A stretch of 64,000 nucleotides of DNA from the NCBI RefSeq assembly GCF_030540825.1, contig NZ_JAUOEO010000001.1, forward strand, positions 2,329,001-2,393,000, written 5' to 3'. Every line of letters begins with the position of its first letter. Position 1 is the first letter of the stretch. The position numbers and the translations under genes were made by a program. The notes beneath the pieces were generated by a model that was not told the origin of the DNA, did no database searches, and saw nothing but the letters and a program-made list of their open reading frames with translations. Shown in pieces: positions 39,101 to 46,739 of the stretch. This DNA is from Flavivirga spongiicola. Lineage in GTDB: Bacteria > Bacteroidota > Bacteroidia > Flavobacteriales > Flavobacteriaceae.

Positions 39101-40896
39101 CTTTGGCGACCGTACCAAACTGTACGACACTATCAAGTCCCTTAAATAATGCTACCGATGTTTCAGTGACGACGGACCTTAGCTGGAATGCCATTGCGAA
39201 CGCCACAGGATACAGCATCAATGCAGGTACCTCTACAGGTGCCACGGATATATTAAATGCGGAAGATGTGGGGAATGTAACGACATACGATCTGGTGTCG
39301 GACCTGCCAGAAAGCACAACGGTCTATGTAACCATAACCCCGTATAATGCCGTTGGAGATGCTACCAGTTGCGGCGAGGAGTCGTTCACGACGGAAACTT
39401 TAGCAACGGTTCCTAACTGTACCACACTATCAAGCCCCTTAAATAATGCTGCCGATGTTTCAGTGACGACGGACCTTAGCTGGAACGCCATTGCGAACGC
39501 CACAGGATACAGCATCAATGCAGGGACTTCTGCAGGCGCCACAGATCTGCTAAATAATGAAGATGTGGGAAATGTAACGACATACGATCTGGTGTCGGAC
39601 CTGCCAGAAAGCACAAGGGTCTATGTAACCATAACCCCGTATAACGCCGTTGGATATGCCACTGGTTGCGGCGAGGAATCGTTCACGACAGAAACTTTGG
39701 CGACCGTGCCAAATTGCACAAGCTTAACAGGCCCATCAAATGGAGAAACGGGTGTTGCAGTGACGACGGACCTTAGCTGGAACGCCATTGCAAACGCCAC
39801 CGGCTATAGTATCAATGCAGGAACCTCTACAGGTGCCACAGATATATTAAATGCCGAAGATGTGGGGAATGTAACGACATACGATCTGGTGTCGGACCTA
39901 CCAGAAAGCACAACGGTCTATGTAACCATAACCCCGTATAATGCCGTTGGATATGCCACCAGTTGCGGCGAGGAATCGTTCACGACGGAAACTTTAGCAA
40001 CGGTTCCTAACTGTACTACACTATCAAGTCCCTTAAATAATGCTACCGATGTTTCAGTGACAACGGACCTTAGCTGGAACGCCATTGCGAACGCCACCGG
40101 CTATAGTATCAATGCAGGGACTTCTGCAGGCGCCACAGATCTGCTAAATAATGAAGATGTGGGGAATGTAACGACATACGATCTGGTGTCGGACCTGCCA
40201 GAAAGCACAACGGTCTATGTAACCATAACCCCATATAATGCCATTGGATATGCCACTAGTTGCGGCGAGGAATCGTTCACGACGGAAACTTTGGCAACGG
40301 TTCCTAACTGTACCACACTATCAAGTCCCTTAAATAATGCTACCGATGTTTCAGTGACGACGGACCTTAGCTGGAACGCTGTTGCAAACGCCACCGGCTA
40401 TAGCATCAATGCAGGAACCTCTGCAGGTGCCACGGACATATTAAATAATGAAGATGTAGGGAACGTAACCACATACGATCTGGTGTCGGACCTACCAGAA
40501 AGCACAACGGTCTATGTATCCATAACCCCGTATAATGCCGTTGGAGATGCCACCAGTTGTAGCGAAGAACTTTTTATGACTGAAGAAATAACAGAACCTT
40601 TAGTAGAATCAAAATATGGTTTTTCACCTAATGGTGACGGAATTAATGATTTTTGGGAGATAAAGGGTATAGAAAATAGTCCGCAGAACATTGTAAATAT
40701 CTATAACAGATGGGGGGATTTAGTTTTTTCAATCTCAAATTATAATAATACTACGAATCGGTTTAGAGGAGAAGCCAATAACCTTAATAAATTAGGAGCA
40801 AGTACATTACCTAATGGAACCTATTTCTTTGATATTAAAATCTCGGGAACCCATAACCTGAAAAAATTAAAGGGGTTTTTAGTAATAAAGCGTTAA
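33193..40896 (+). CDS. Giant surface adhesin: PKD-like, DUF285 (BspA-type) repeats, FN3-like modules, T9SS type B sorting domain
   Basis: 2567 residues. A signal peptide ends at NLFGQ. In order: a PKD-like domain (about 30-95); a first block of 25-26-residue DUF285 repeats of the type FNQPLNNWDVSNVTNMSAMF (about 110-570); one FN3-like module (about 610-705); a second PKD-like domain (about 715-800); a second DUF285 block (about 810-1370); then eleven FN3-like modules of about 99 residues starting CTxLxxPxNxATxVxVxTxLxW (about 1376-2465). The last eight modules are nearly identical even in DNA. The C-terminal 95 residues (YGFSPNGDGINDFWEIKG ... GFLVIKR) are the gliding-motility/CHU_C type B sorting domain, which directs export by the type IX system. 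The PorP/SprF gene follows 4 bases later. Likely role: attachment or gliding (inference). Confidence 0.93.
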   Translation: MIKNIFTILLILFCYNLFGQTFNSIWDTEQSGVSTSNQITIPTNSTYTYNYTVDWGDGLTDTNVAGNITHTYTIPGRYTISISGDFPSIYFNNDGDRNKIIEILAWGSIQWQTMENAFYGCENLNFDAIDNPDLSQVTTLKNMFRDATVFNGIINNWNISTITDISGMFSGAVTFNRPLDNWNTSNVTDMSETFSRAILYNEPLDNWNTALVTNMFGMFRSASAFNQNINNWDVSQVTNMASMFASASSFNQPLNSWNVTGVEDMSNMFSSSDFNQNIENWNVSSVTNMHAMFQRNTDFDQPLNNWDVSHVTNMSNMFDGFYWSAIYNQPLDKWDVSKVTDMSYMFRYNRSFNQPINNWNVSLVTNMRGMFESSGSFNQPLNNWIVSNVTNMSAMFDSAQAFNQPLNNWDVSNVTSMSAMFEYAPIFNQPLDLWDVSGVTNMSTMFQGTKLFNQPIDNWDVSSVTNMRSMFYNALVFNQPLNNWNTSAVTDMSSMFNAYNATTAFNQPLDNWNTSVVNNMSSMFMNASSFDQNLSSWNITNVGNMSNMLSDSGLSQTNYDNTLIGWATQSVQSDVSLGALNLNYCDGRHARQELIDNFNWTINDDIINCPFVICTSLTSPKDGDTNVPANANIVWQAVPGATGYRISVRRVNGGTTQIIYNNEDVGNVTGIDFASDFIPGDEVFVTIVPYNAAGPATGCTEERFTVIPSWVNSPTAFKLTYDTRIAESYTSAANQLEIEINNNFTYNYSIDWGDNQFDNNVTGFITHTYQTPGIYTISIIGNYPAHYFGNYFSDSRKLLTIDQWGTQQWQSMEQAFHYCQNMTYNATDIPDLSQVANMRRMFYSASLFDGNIDSWDVSNVTDMSDMFYSAIAFNQSLNNWDVSNVTNMEQMFIAARSFNQNINAWNVSSVTDMNGMFLYAEVFNQPLNNWNIGAVIDMSRMFRDARAFNQPLNNWDVSSVMDMNEMFRDALVFNQTLNSWDVSKVTDMSFMYYNANSFDQPLNNWNVSSVTTMDSMFYQATVFNQNIDSWNVTNVINMRAMFQEAMAFNQPLNNWDVNSVVNMSSMFESAQVFNQPLRDWNVSAVANMSAMFKNALLFNQPINTWDVSSVTLMNSMFEDAEVFNNPIGNWNVASVTTMEAMFKDAIVFNQPLGSWDTGEALTMAEMFSGASIFNQNIDNWNVSFVTTMEAMFKNAVSYDQPMNSWNVASVKTMKEMFNGASAFNQLIDNWNVRGVTTMEQMFNGATVFNQTINNWRVSGVLNMNSMFMNAMTFNQPFDRWDIGTVSMRSMFNNATSLDQEFSTWNVSRVSDMTNMLDDTALTRENYDTTLIAWSEQVLTPGVTLGALGLLYCDALEERQSMIDTYGWIIVGDILDCPIPGCTQLVAPLNGATDVPVNTNLSWEPTLYARGYRLTVRTNSGNVTIVNNETVTGTSYEFATDFSGGETVFVTLIPFNGEGDAITCTDESFEITSSTVPTVPDCTNLTTPTQAATGIAVNSDLEWLAIANADGYRITVGTSSGNNDIIDNFDVGNITTYDIPTSLPEDTTIFVTITPYNATGDAISCTEEYFTTEIIPVPPICTSLTSPLNGATDVPVNTNLSWDPVSNATGYLLTVGTTGGGIEVLNNVDVGNVTTYNLPDDLKPNRLIFVTITPYNGVGDATSCAEESFRTGNSPAVIPNCTTLSSPLNNATDVSVTTDLSWNAIANATGYSINAGTSIGATDILNAEDVGNVTTYDLVSDLPESTTVYVTITPYNAVGDATSCGEESFTTETLATVPNCTTLSSPLNNATDVSVTTDLSWNAIVNATGYSINAGTSAGATDILNAEDVGNVTTYDLVSDLPESTTVYVTITPYNAVGDATSCGEESFTTETLATVPNCTSLTGPSNGDTGVSVDTDLSWNAIANATGYSINAGTSAGATDILNAEDVGNVTTYDLVSDLPESTRVYVTITPYNAVGDAASCGEESFTTETLATVPNCTTLSSPLNNATDVSVTTDLSWNAIANATGYSINAGTSTGATDILNAEDVGNVTTYDLVSDLPESTTVYVTITPYNAVGDATSCGEESFTTETLATVPNCTTLSSPLNNAADVSVTTDLSWNAIANATGYSINAGTSAGATDLLNNEDVGNVTTYDLVSDLPESTRVYVTITPYNAVGYATGCGEESFTTETLATVPNCTSLTGPSNGETGVAVTTDLSWNAIANATGYSINAGTSTGATDILNAEDVGNVTTYDLVSDLPESTTVYVTITPYNAVGYATSCGEESFTTETLATVPNCTTLSSPLNNATDVSVTTDLSWNAIANATGYSINAGTSAGATDLLNNEDVGNVTTYDLVSDLPESTTVYVTITPYNAIGYATSCGEESFTTETLATVPNCTTLSSPLNNATDVSVTTDLSWNAVANATGYSINAGTSAGATDILNNEDVGNVTTYDLVSDLPESTTVYVSITPYNAVGDATSCSEELFMTEEITEPLVESKYGFSPNGDGINDFWEIKGIENSPQNIVNIYNRWGDLVFSISNYNNTTNRFRGEANNLNKLGASTLPNGTYFFDIKISGTHNLKKLKGFLVIKR
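38224..40599 (+). repeat. Eight near-identical 297-bp tandem modules inside the adhesin gene
   Basis: Unit starts fall every 297 bases (38224, 38521, 38818 and so on); each encodes a 99-residue FN3-like module. Long stretches such as GACGACGGACCTTAGCTGGA are repeated unchanged. The block is visibly richer in G and C, with different codon choice from the older modules before it. Units 3 and 6 share a variant start (TSLTGPSNG), which points to shuffling or gene conversion. The last unit diverges near its end. Confidence 0.9.
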
Positions 40897-40900
40897 TATA

Positions 40901-41833
40901 ATGATTAGAAAAAACAACTTTTCCGCTTATGCGACAGTCATACTATTTTTTATTTTAAAAACCAGTATTTGTGCCGGTCAACAAACACCCACATTTTCTG
41001 AATATAATTATAACCCGTTTATTATAAATTCTGCTTATGCTGGTTTAACTCCAAACACTGAGATGTCCATAAGTAATTCTGGCTATTTTAATCAGTTTGA
41101 AGGAAGTCCAAGAACTTTTTCACTTAGTGGTCATGGCGCTATAAATAGAAGGAAAATGGGGCTTGGTGCTGGTATTATTAGAGATGAAATTGGCGTAACG
41201 ACTTCTACAAATTTTTTCGGAGCTTATTCGTATAAAATATTTTTTGATTTTGAAAATAACCGTCCTTATTGGCAACATTATGATGCTGGAGTACTTTCCT
41301 TTGGAATCACTGCCGGTTTACAACAATATCAGGATAATCTATTAGATTTAGGAATTCCAAACGATCCTAATTTTGCTGAAAATATCAATGCTACAATTCC
41401 AACAATAGGCTTTAGTTTCTTGTTTAATCATGCGTCATTTTATCTAGGGTTTTCAACGCCTAACATTTTAGGAGACTCTTTAGCTTCTGATGATAATTTA
41501 AATCTTGTAAATCCTTATTATGGTTATTTAGGATATCGCTTTTTTAATAGTCGCTATCAAGAAGTGATGATAAAGCCAAATTTACTATTGAAATATGAAG
41601 ATGGTGCGCCAATGCAAGCCGATATAAATTTAGCAGTAAGTTTTAAAAACAAATTTGAAATAGGAACAGGATACAGAACGAGCTCCTCCCTAAATTTTTT
41701 GGCAGGAGTTTATTTATTTAAAAATGCACGTTTTATATACAACTATAATACGGCTACTAACAATTCTCCATTGGGTAATACACATGGTTTTGTTTTAAGT
41801 TATCAATTTGGAGATGGATATAGCATTGATTAG
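40901..41833 (+). CDS. PorP/SprF-family type IX secretion-associated outer-membrane protein
   Basis: 310 residues. A signal peptide ends near ICAGQ. The family start QQTPTFSEYNYNPFIINSAY AGL and a beta-barrel body with alternating aromatic residues to the end are visible. SprF-type proteins are needed to deliver or attach a specific type B sorted partner, and are normally encoded directly after that partner. Here it starts 4 bases after the giant adhesin stop, so it is assigned as the dedicated partner of that adhesin. Confidence 0.93.
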   Translation: MIRKNNFSAYATVILFFILKTSICAGQQTPTFSEYNYNPFIINSAYAGLTPNTEMSISNSGYFNQFEGSPRTFSLSGHGAINRRKMGLGAGIIRDEIGVTTSTNFFGAYSYKIFFDFENNRPYWQHYDAGVLSFGITAGLQQYQDNLLDLGIPNDPNFAENINATIPTIGFSFLFNHASFYLGFSTPNILGDSLASDDNLNLVNPYYGYLGYRFFNSRYQEVMIKPNLLLKYEDGAPMQADINLAVSFKNKFEIGTGYRTSSSLNFLAGVYLFKNARFIYNYNTATNNSPLGNTHGFVLSYQFGDGYSID

Positions 41834-41968
41834 GCCCCGTCCTCGCGAAGTTAACTTATAAAAATAAAGAAGGCTATAAGCTTGAAGATGTAATACCTGT
41901 CCGTCCGGTAGGCGAGGATTTTCTAATGCTTAATTGTGGATTAAAAGGCTAGATTGAGATAAAAATGA

Positions 41969-42039
41969 AAAAGGTGAACGAGTGTTCACCTTTTTGCCCC
42001 AAATCTACCATGAACTTAACCTACTTATGTTATGGTGAG
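41969..42039. ncRNA. Hairpin plus conserved 44-nt element, copy 1 (candidate small RNA or terminator)
   Basis: GGTGAAC-GAGT-GTTCACC flanked by A and T runs (a bidirectional terminator), followed by a 44-nt sequence running from GCCCCAAATCTACC to TTATGGTGAG. The 44-nt part can fold itself (ACCATgAAC with GTTATGGT). On the minus strand the order is fold, then terminator, the layout of a small RNA. No family is assigned. Confidence 0.4.
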
Positions 42040-42188
42040 CCAAATATATGTTGTTTATAAAGATTGACGAAATATTTTAGTTAAACTGCTTATATATTGG
42101 CTTAAACGGTTTTAGAAAATTATTATAAAACAAAAAGAAGTAAAAAAAATAATTTTTAAAACAGGCTTAGAAGAAAACTAAATTGCAT

Positions 42189-42264
42189 AAAAAAAGGCGA
42201 ACAGATGTTCACCTTTTTTTGCCCCAAATCTACCATGAACTTAACCTACTTATGTTATGGTGAG
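42189..42264. ncRNA. Hairpin plus conserved 44-nt element, copy 2
   Basis: The same layout as copy 1, with a slightly changed stem (GGCGAAC-AGAT-GTTCACC) and longer A/T runs. The 44-nt part is identical. Stem differences beside an unchanged 44-nt partner suggest that the latter is under selection or recently copied. It lies 113 bases after the purF stop on the minus strand. Confidence 0.4.
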
Positions 42265-42376
42265 ACCAAGTTATATGTATTTTAGACATTCTGATTATTT
42301 TTTAGACAAACGGCACGTTTTTCGGATTAATCGTAATTTTTTCCAGATAAAGCGGAAAAATTTGACAATTTAATAA

Positions 42377-44275
42377 TTAGTATGCACGTTCATTATTCCC
42401 TTCAAAAAAGTTGATAAATGCTCTATTTACCACTCTATTTCCTCCTACAGTAGGATAGTTTCCTGTAAAGTACCAATCACCTAAATGATCAGGGCATGCT
42501 TTATGTAAATTTTCAACAGGTTGGAAAATAATTTTAACTTCTGCCTTAATACTTTCATTACTTAATAGCTCGGAAATTTTATCTGATATTTCTTCATCAG
42601 AAAAAGGATCATAAATCTCTTTTACAAAATTCTGTACATGCTTATCATCTAAATCTGTTTGGCTAATACATTTGTTGTATACATCTTCTACAATATGATA
42701 TTTATTTGCATCCTTTAATAAATCTAAAGCGGCTCTAAAAGCAACTAAGCTTTCAAGGTTGGCCATATCTATACCATAACAATCTGGATATCGAATTTGA
42801 GGGGCAGAAGACACCACAATAATTTTTTTAGGGTTAAGGCGATCGAGCATTTTTAAAATACTCATTTTTAATGTCGTTCCCCTAACAATACTATCATCAA
42901 TAATAACCAAATTGTCTTCCGGTTTTATAACACCATAAGTAACATCGTAAACGTGGGCTACTAAATCATCTCGACTACTGTCTTCAGTAATAAAGGTTCT
43001 AAGTTTCACATCCTTTATAGCAATCTTTTCAATTCGTGCACGCTCCGATAAGATTTCGGTTACTTTTTCTGCTGATAAAGAACGTTGTCCGTTTAAAATA
43101 GTATGAGTCTTCTTTTTATTTATATAGGCTTCTGCAGTTTCAATCATTCCAAAAAACGATGTTTCTGCTGTATTGGGTATATATGAGAAGACAGTATTCT
43201 TAGTGTCATTATCGATAGCTTCAAGAACTTTGGGCATCAATAGTTTACCAAGCATTTTACGTTCTTGGTAAATTTCAGCATCACTACCTCTGGAAAAATA
43301 AATACGTTCAAAAGAACAGGATTTTCTTTCTAAAGGTTCTAATATTTGTTTAAAGCGTACTTCGCCAGATTTTTTAATGATAATAGCTTTTCCAGGATCT
43401 AATTCTTTTACGTCTTCAAAGTTTACATTAAATACGGTTTGAATAACAGGTCGTTCAGATGCCACAACAACTATTTCATCGTCTTTATAATAATATGCCG
43501 GACGAATACCTGCAGGATCTCTTAAAACAAAAGAGTCACCATGACCAATAAGCCCAGCCATGGCATAACCACCATCCCAGTTTTTTGCAGCACGTCTTAA
43601 TATTTTAGCAACCTTAAGTCGCTCGGCAATAAGTGGAGAAGCCTCTCTTTTATTATAGCCTTCCTTTTTTAAATCTTTGTAAATCTTACTTACTGCATCA
43701 TCTAAAAAATGACCAATTTTCTCCATAATAGTTATGGTATCGGTATATTCTTTTGGATGTTGACCTAACTCAATAAGGTTTGCAAAAAGCTCTTTAACAT
43801 TGGTCATGTTAAAGTTTCCAGCCATTATTAAATTTCTATGCATCCAGTTGTTTTGTCTTAAAAACGGATGCACACTTTCCTCGCTATTTTTACCGAAAGT
43901 ACCATAACGAACATGTCCTAATAATACTTCTCCTATATAAGGTATATGTTGTTTTTGTAAAGCGACATTATTAGCATACTCAGGATGTGCAGTTAATTCG
44001 TTATTTATTCTTTCATTTATCCGACCAAAAATATCCTGAATGGGCTGTTGTGCAACAGAACGCACTCTACTTATGTAGCGCTCACCAGGTTTTGTGTCTA
44101 ATTTAATGCTTGCAAAACCAGCACCATCTTGACCACGATTGTGCTGTTTCTCCATCATAAGATACATTTTGTTTACACCATAAAATGCACTTCCATATTT
44201 TTCTTTATAATATTCCAGTGGTTTTAAAAGTCTTATAACAGCTATTCCACATTCATGTTTTAAAGCATCACTCAT
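42377..44275 (-). CDS. purF: Amidophosphoribosyltransferase, long Bacteroidetes form
   Basis: 632 residues. It catalyses the first step of purine synthesis: PRPP plus glutamine to phosphoribosylamine. The N-terminal glutaminase has its nucleophile at Cys9 (MSDALKHECGIAV), so a short propeptide must be removed. HNRGQDGAGFASI, GHVRYGTFG and GGYAMAGLIGHGD follow. The phosphoribosyl site is VIIDDSIVRGTTLK and the IPNTAETSFFGMIE region is present. Usual PurF proteins are about 470-510 residues; the extra length comes from insertions and a C-terminal tail (YFTGNYPTVGGNRVVN). A second, short PurF often exists elsewhere in such genomes. Downstream lies a PfkB kinase gene on the same strand. Confidence 0.9.
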   Translation of the reverse strand: MSDALKHECGIAVIRLLKPLEYYKEKYGSAFYGVNKMYLMMEKQHNRGQDGAGFASIKLDTKPGERYISRVRSVAQQPIQDIFGRINERINNELTAHPEYANNVALQKQHIPYIGEVLLGHVRYGTFGKNSEESVHPFLRQNNWMHRNLIMAGNFNMTNVKELFANLIELGQHPKEYTDTITIMEKIGHFLDDAVSKIYKDLKKEGYNKREASPLIAERLKVAKILRRAAKNWDGGYAMAGLIGHGDSFVLRDPAGIRPAYYYKDDEIVVVASERPVIQTVFNVNFEDVKELDPGKAIIIKKSGEVRFKQILEPLERKSCSFERIYFSRGSDAEIYQERKMLGKLLMPKVLEAIDNDTKNTVFSYIPNTAETSFFGMIETAEAYINKKKTHTILNGQRSLSAEKVTEILSERARIEKIAIKDVKLRTFITEDSSRDDLVAHVYDVTYGVIKPEDNLVIIDDSIVRGTTLKMSILKMLDRLNPKKIIVVSSAPQIRYPDCYGIDMANLESLVAFRAALDLLKDANKYHIVEDVYNKCISQTDLDDKHVQNFVKEIYDPFSDEEISDKISELLSNESIKAEVKIIFQPVENLHKACPDHLGDWYFTGNYPTVGGNRVVNRAFINFFEGNNERAY

Positions 44276-44356
44276 ATGTAAATTTTTTCGCTTTCGCGGA
44301 AATGATAAATTATTGATTCCAAAATAATATTATTTTGGAGTTTTGTTTTTAATTAA

Positions 44357-44385
44357 AAACGCGCTCTAATATTTAGAGCGCGTTT
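44357..44385 (-). terminator. Intrinsic terminator of the PfkB kinase gene
   Basis: AAACGCGCTCTAA / TTAGAGCGCGTTT, a perfect 13-bp stem with loop TAT, followed on the minus strand by a T-rich run. It separates the kinase gene (stop at 44389) from purF. Confidence 0.85.
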
Positions 44386-44388
44386 GTA

Positions 44389-45315
44389 TTATGTTAATTC
44401 TATTTCAAATTGCGTTAGTTGCTTAAACTGCAACAGCCGCTTATGAACTTCTTCACTTGATAAATCTTCCATACGCTCGGTTCCGAATTTCTCTACGCAA
44501 AACGATGCTAAAGTAGAACCATATATTATGGCGTTTTTCATGTTTTCAAAAGAGGTGTCTCCTGTTTTTGCAATATATCCGGCAAAGCCTCCTGCAAAAG
44601 TATCTCCAGCTCCTGTTGGATCGAAAACTTCTTCTAAAGGTAAAGCAGGTGCATAAAACACATTGTCATTATGAAACAATAAAGCACCATGTTCTCCCTT
44701 TTTAATGACTACATATTTGGGTCCCATATCATGAATTTTCCTTGCGGCAACAACTAAGGAATATTCTCCTGTTAATTGTCTGGCTTCTTCATCATTTATG
44801 GTAATGACATCTACGTTTTTAATAACGTTATGTAAATCTTCCAAAGCACAATCCATCCAAAAATTCATAGTGTCTAAAACAACTAATTTAGGCTTTGCTG
44901 TCATTTGATCTAAAACGCTTTGTTGCACTAAAGGGTGTAAGTTTCCTAGCATGACAATTTCAGCATCTCGATAATTTTCCGGAACGACAGGGTTAAAATC
45001 GGCAAGCGTATTTAATTCTGTAACTAAAGTATCACGAGAATTCATATCGTTATGATAACGTCCGCTCCAAAAAAATGTTTTTCCCTCTTTAACTATTTCA
45101 ATACCCGAAATGTCTATGTTTTTATTTGATAATAAATCTAAATAATCTTGAGGAAAATCATCACCTGCAATAGATACTATTGCAGAGTTTACATTAAATT
45201 GCGAAGCTGATAAACCAATGTAAGTTGCGGCACCGCCCAAAATTTTATCGGTTTTACCGAAAGGCGTTTCAATAGCATCAAATGCTACTGTGCCAACTAT
45301 TACTAATTTACTCAT
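44389..45315 (-). CDS. PfkB-family sugar/nucleoside kinase
   Basis: 308 residues. The ribokinase fold is indicated by KILGGAATYIGLSASQF near the start and the PfkB signature DPTGAGDTFAGGFAGYIA, whose Asp is the catalytic base. It phosphorylates a sugar or nucleoside with ATP; the substrate is not determined. It sits between rnhA and purF on the same strand, which hints at nucleoside salvage, but a terminator separates it from purF. Confidence 0.92.
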   Translation of the reverse strand: MSKLVIVGTVAFDAIETPFGKTDKILGGAATYIGLSASQFNVNSAIVSIAGDDFPQDYLDLLSNKNIDISGIEIVKEGKTFFWSGRYHNDMNSRDTLVTELNTLADFNPVVPENYRDAEIVMLGNLHPLVQQSVLDQMTAKPKLVVLDTMNFWMDCALEDLHNVIKNVDVITINDEEARQLTGEYSLVVAARKIHDMGPKYVVIKKGEHGALLFHNDNVFYAPALPLEEVFDPTGAGDTFAGGFAGYIAKTGDTSFENMKNAIIYGSTLASFCVEKFGTERMEDLSSEEVHKRLLQFKQLTQFEIELT

Positions 45316-45429
45316 AAAAGAGACCTGATAATTTTCTGCAAAGATAAGTCTTTTAAGTACTAATTCAAGAATATTTTTTTTGAATGTAAATACTTTTATT
45401 TGTAATGAAGATATAGGTTAAAAGATAGT

Positions 45430-46071
45430 TTATTTCCTTCCAAAATCTGCAGGAATTTCCCCCCATGCTTTTGTTTCCCATTTTACAACAATGGTTTTAT
45501 AGGTGTTGTTTTTTAACCAATCAATAGCTCTATCAATTAATTCAAAAAGGGCTTTATTTTTTTTATTCCGCTCTAATTTAGTATTACAGTTTTTCTTTTT
45601 TACCCAGCTCATGGCTGTTTTAGAATCGGTGTATAAAATACGATCACTGTTGTTTTTTTTAAGTAAAGCCAAACCATGTACAATAGCTAAAAACTCACCT
45701 ATGTTATTCGTCCCTTCTTCAAAAGGCCCTTGAATAAAGAGTTGCTTTTTAGTTTTAGTGTCAACACCACGATACTCCATTTTCCCTGGGTTTCCACTCG
45801 AAGCAGCGTCCACTGAAATAGAGTTGTAATTAGGTAGTCCTATTTTTTTTAATTGTTCTTTAGAAAGTTCACTTTTAAACTTTGAAGATTTTCCAATATA
45901 ATCCTTATAATTTCCCTTCAAAGCTTTTTTTGCGGCTTCAAATGTTGAAAACGATTTATATTGGGCACCTTGAAAGTCTTTTATTTGCGCTTTACAATCA
46001 TTCCAAGATTCAAAAACACCTGTGTGATGTCCTTTCCAAACAGTATAATATTTCTTTTTTTTCTTTGACAT
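45430..46071 (-). CDS. rnhA: Ribonuclease H with N-terminal viroplasmin-like RNA/DNA-binding domain
   Basis: 213 residues from ATG at 46071 (MSKKKKKYYTVWKGHHTGVF). Longer starts exist at 46080 (ATG) and 46086 (GTG), but both lie in a palindromic repeat. Residues 1-50 are the hybrid-binding domain found in RNase H1 and plant caulimovirus proteins (YYTVWKGHHTGVFESW). Residues about 70-213 are RNase H, with active-site residues in ISVDAASSGNPG, NNIGEFLAIV, LYTDSKTA and the C-terminal WGEIPADFGRK. It removes RNA from RNA-DNA hybrids. It lies just downstream of purN on the same strand. Confidence 0.92.
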   Translation of the reverse strand: MSKKKKKYYTVWKGHHTGVFESWNDCKAQIKDFQGAQYKSFSTFEAAKKALKGNYKDYIGKSSKFKSELSKEQLKKIGLPNYNSISVDAASSGNPGKMEYRGVDTKTKKQLFIQGPFEEGTNNIGEFLAIVHGLALLKKNNSDRILYTDSKTAMSWVKKKNCNTKLERNKKNKALFELIDRAIDWLKNNTYKTIVVKWETKAWGEIPADFGRK

Positions 46072-46075
46072 TTTT

Positions 46076-46099
46076 GTCATTCCCACGAAGGTGGGAACC
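46076..46099. repeat. Short palindromic repeat S1 (ATTCCCRC family)
   Basis: ATTCCCAC-GAAG-GTGGGAA, a REP-like hairpin preceded by GTC. It overlaps the possible upstream starts of rnhA. Related copies are at 51448-51472, 52802-52821 and 52894-52915. Confidence 0.7.
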
Positions 46100-46166
46100 T
46101 TTTTAAATTAACTTCTATCTATAAATTGAGACGCTTCAATTATACTTATATACTTAGCGTGACATT

Positions 46167-46739
46167 TTAATTATTTTCAAATAACAACTTTTCAACCACT
46201 TTAGGGAAATGTTCCATTTCTAATTCATGAATTTTTTCAGCGACATCTTCAGGAGTGTCAGAAGCATTAACATCACATTTAGCCTGAAAAATAATAGCCC
46301 CTTCATCATAATGTTCGTTTACATAATGTATGGTAATACCTGTCTCGATTTCATTATTAGCAACAACAGCTTCATGCACATACATACCATACATACCTTT
46401 ACCACCATATTTAGGTAATAAAGCAGGATGTACATTAATGACTTTATTTGGAAAGACTTTTAAAATAGATTCAGGAAATTTCCATAAAAACCCAGCGAGG
46501 ATAATTAAATCTGGTTGAGATGCCTTCAAGATATTTAATACGTCATCTTTTTTTGTAAGTGCTATTCTATTGAAAGACAAGGCGCTCACTTTTAGTTTTT
46601 TAGCGCGATCTAAAACTTTGGCATGAGGATTGTTAGTAAGGATTTGAATAACAGACGCATTATCGCTGTTGTGAAAAAACTTAATTAAATTTTCAGCATT
46701 AGTACCACTTCCGGACGCAAAAATTACAATACGTTTCAT
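46167..46739 (-). CDS. purN: Phosphoribosylglycinamide formyltransferase
   Basis: 190 residues. It transfers a formyl group from 10-formyltetrahydrofolate to GAR in purine synthesis. Visible family features are FASGSGTNAENLI (phosphate-binding loop), LILAGFLWKFP, the catalytic Asn-His of VINVHPALLPKYGG and the Asp of HYDEGAIIFQ. The length is normal. It lies divergent from acpP at 47015, with a 275-base shared upstream region, and about 100 bases before rnhA on the same strand. Confidence 0.95.
   Translation of the reverse strand: MKRIVIFASGSGTNAENLIKFFHNSDNASVIQILTNNPHAKVLDRAKKLKVSALSFNRIALTKKDDVLNILKASQPDLIILAGFLWKFPESILKVFPNKVINVHPALLPKYGGKGMYGMYVHEAVVANNEIETGITIHYVNEHYDEGAIIFQAKCDVNASDTPEDVAEKIHELEMEHFPKVVEKLLFENN

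Larger units (their letters stand above)
41834..42376. other. Convergent 543-base gap with a twice-repeated hairpin element
   Basis: No coding gene. It contains two copies of a hairpin-plus-44-nt element (41969-42039 and 42189-42264) and a GC-rich imperfect inverted repeat near 41837-41920 (CCTCGCG... GGCGAGG). The genes on both sides end here, so at least the hairpins act as terminators. Confidence 0.7.

Noticed and set aside
38433..39614. Four minus-strand frames of 96 codons, spaced 297 bases apart
   Set aside because: They are shadows of the tandem adhesin modules; the repeated frame is a by-product of the near-identical DNA, and the plus-strand reading has clear FN3-like modules and a sorting domain.
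46072..46086. Longer rnhA start (MGMTK)
   Set aside because: The extra codons come from palindrome S1, and the family begins close to MSKKKKKYYTVWKG.
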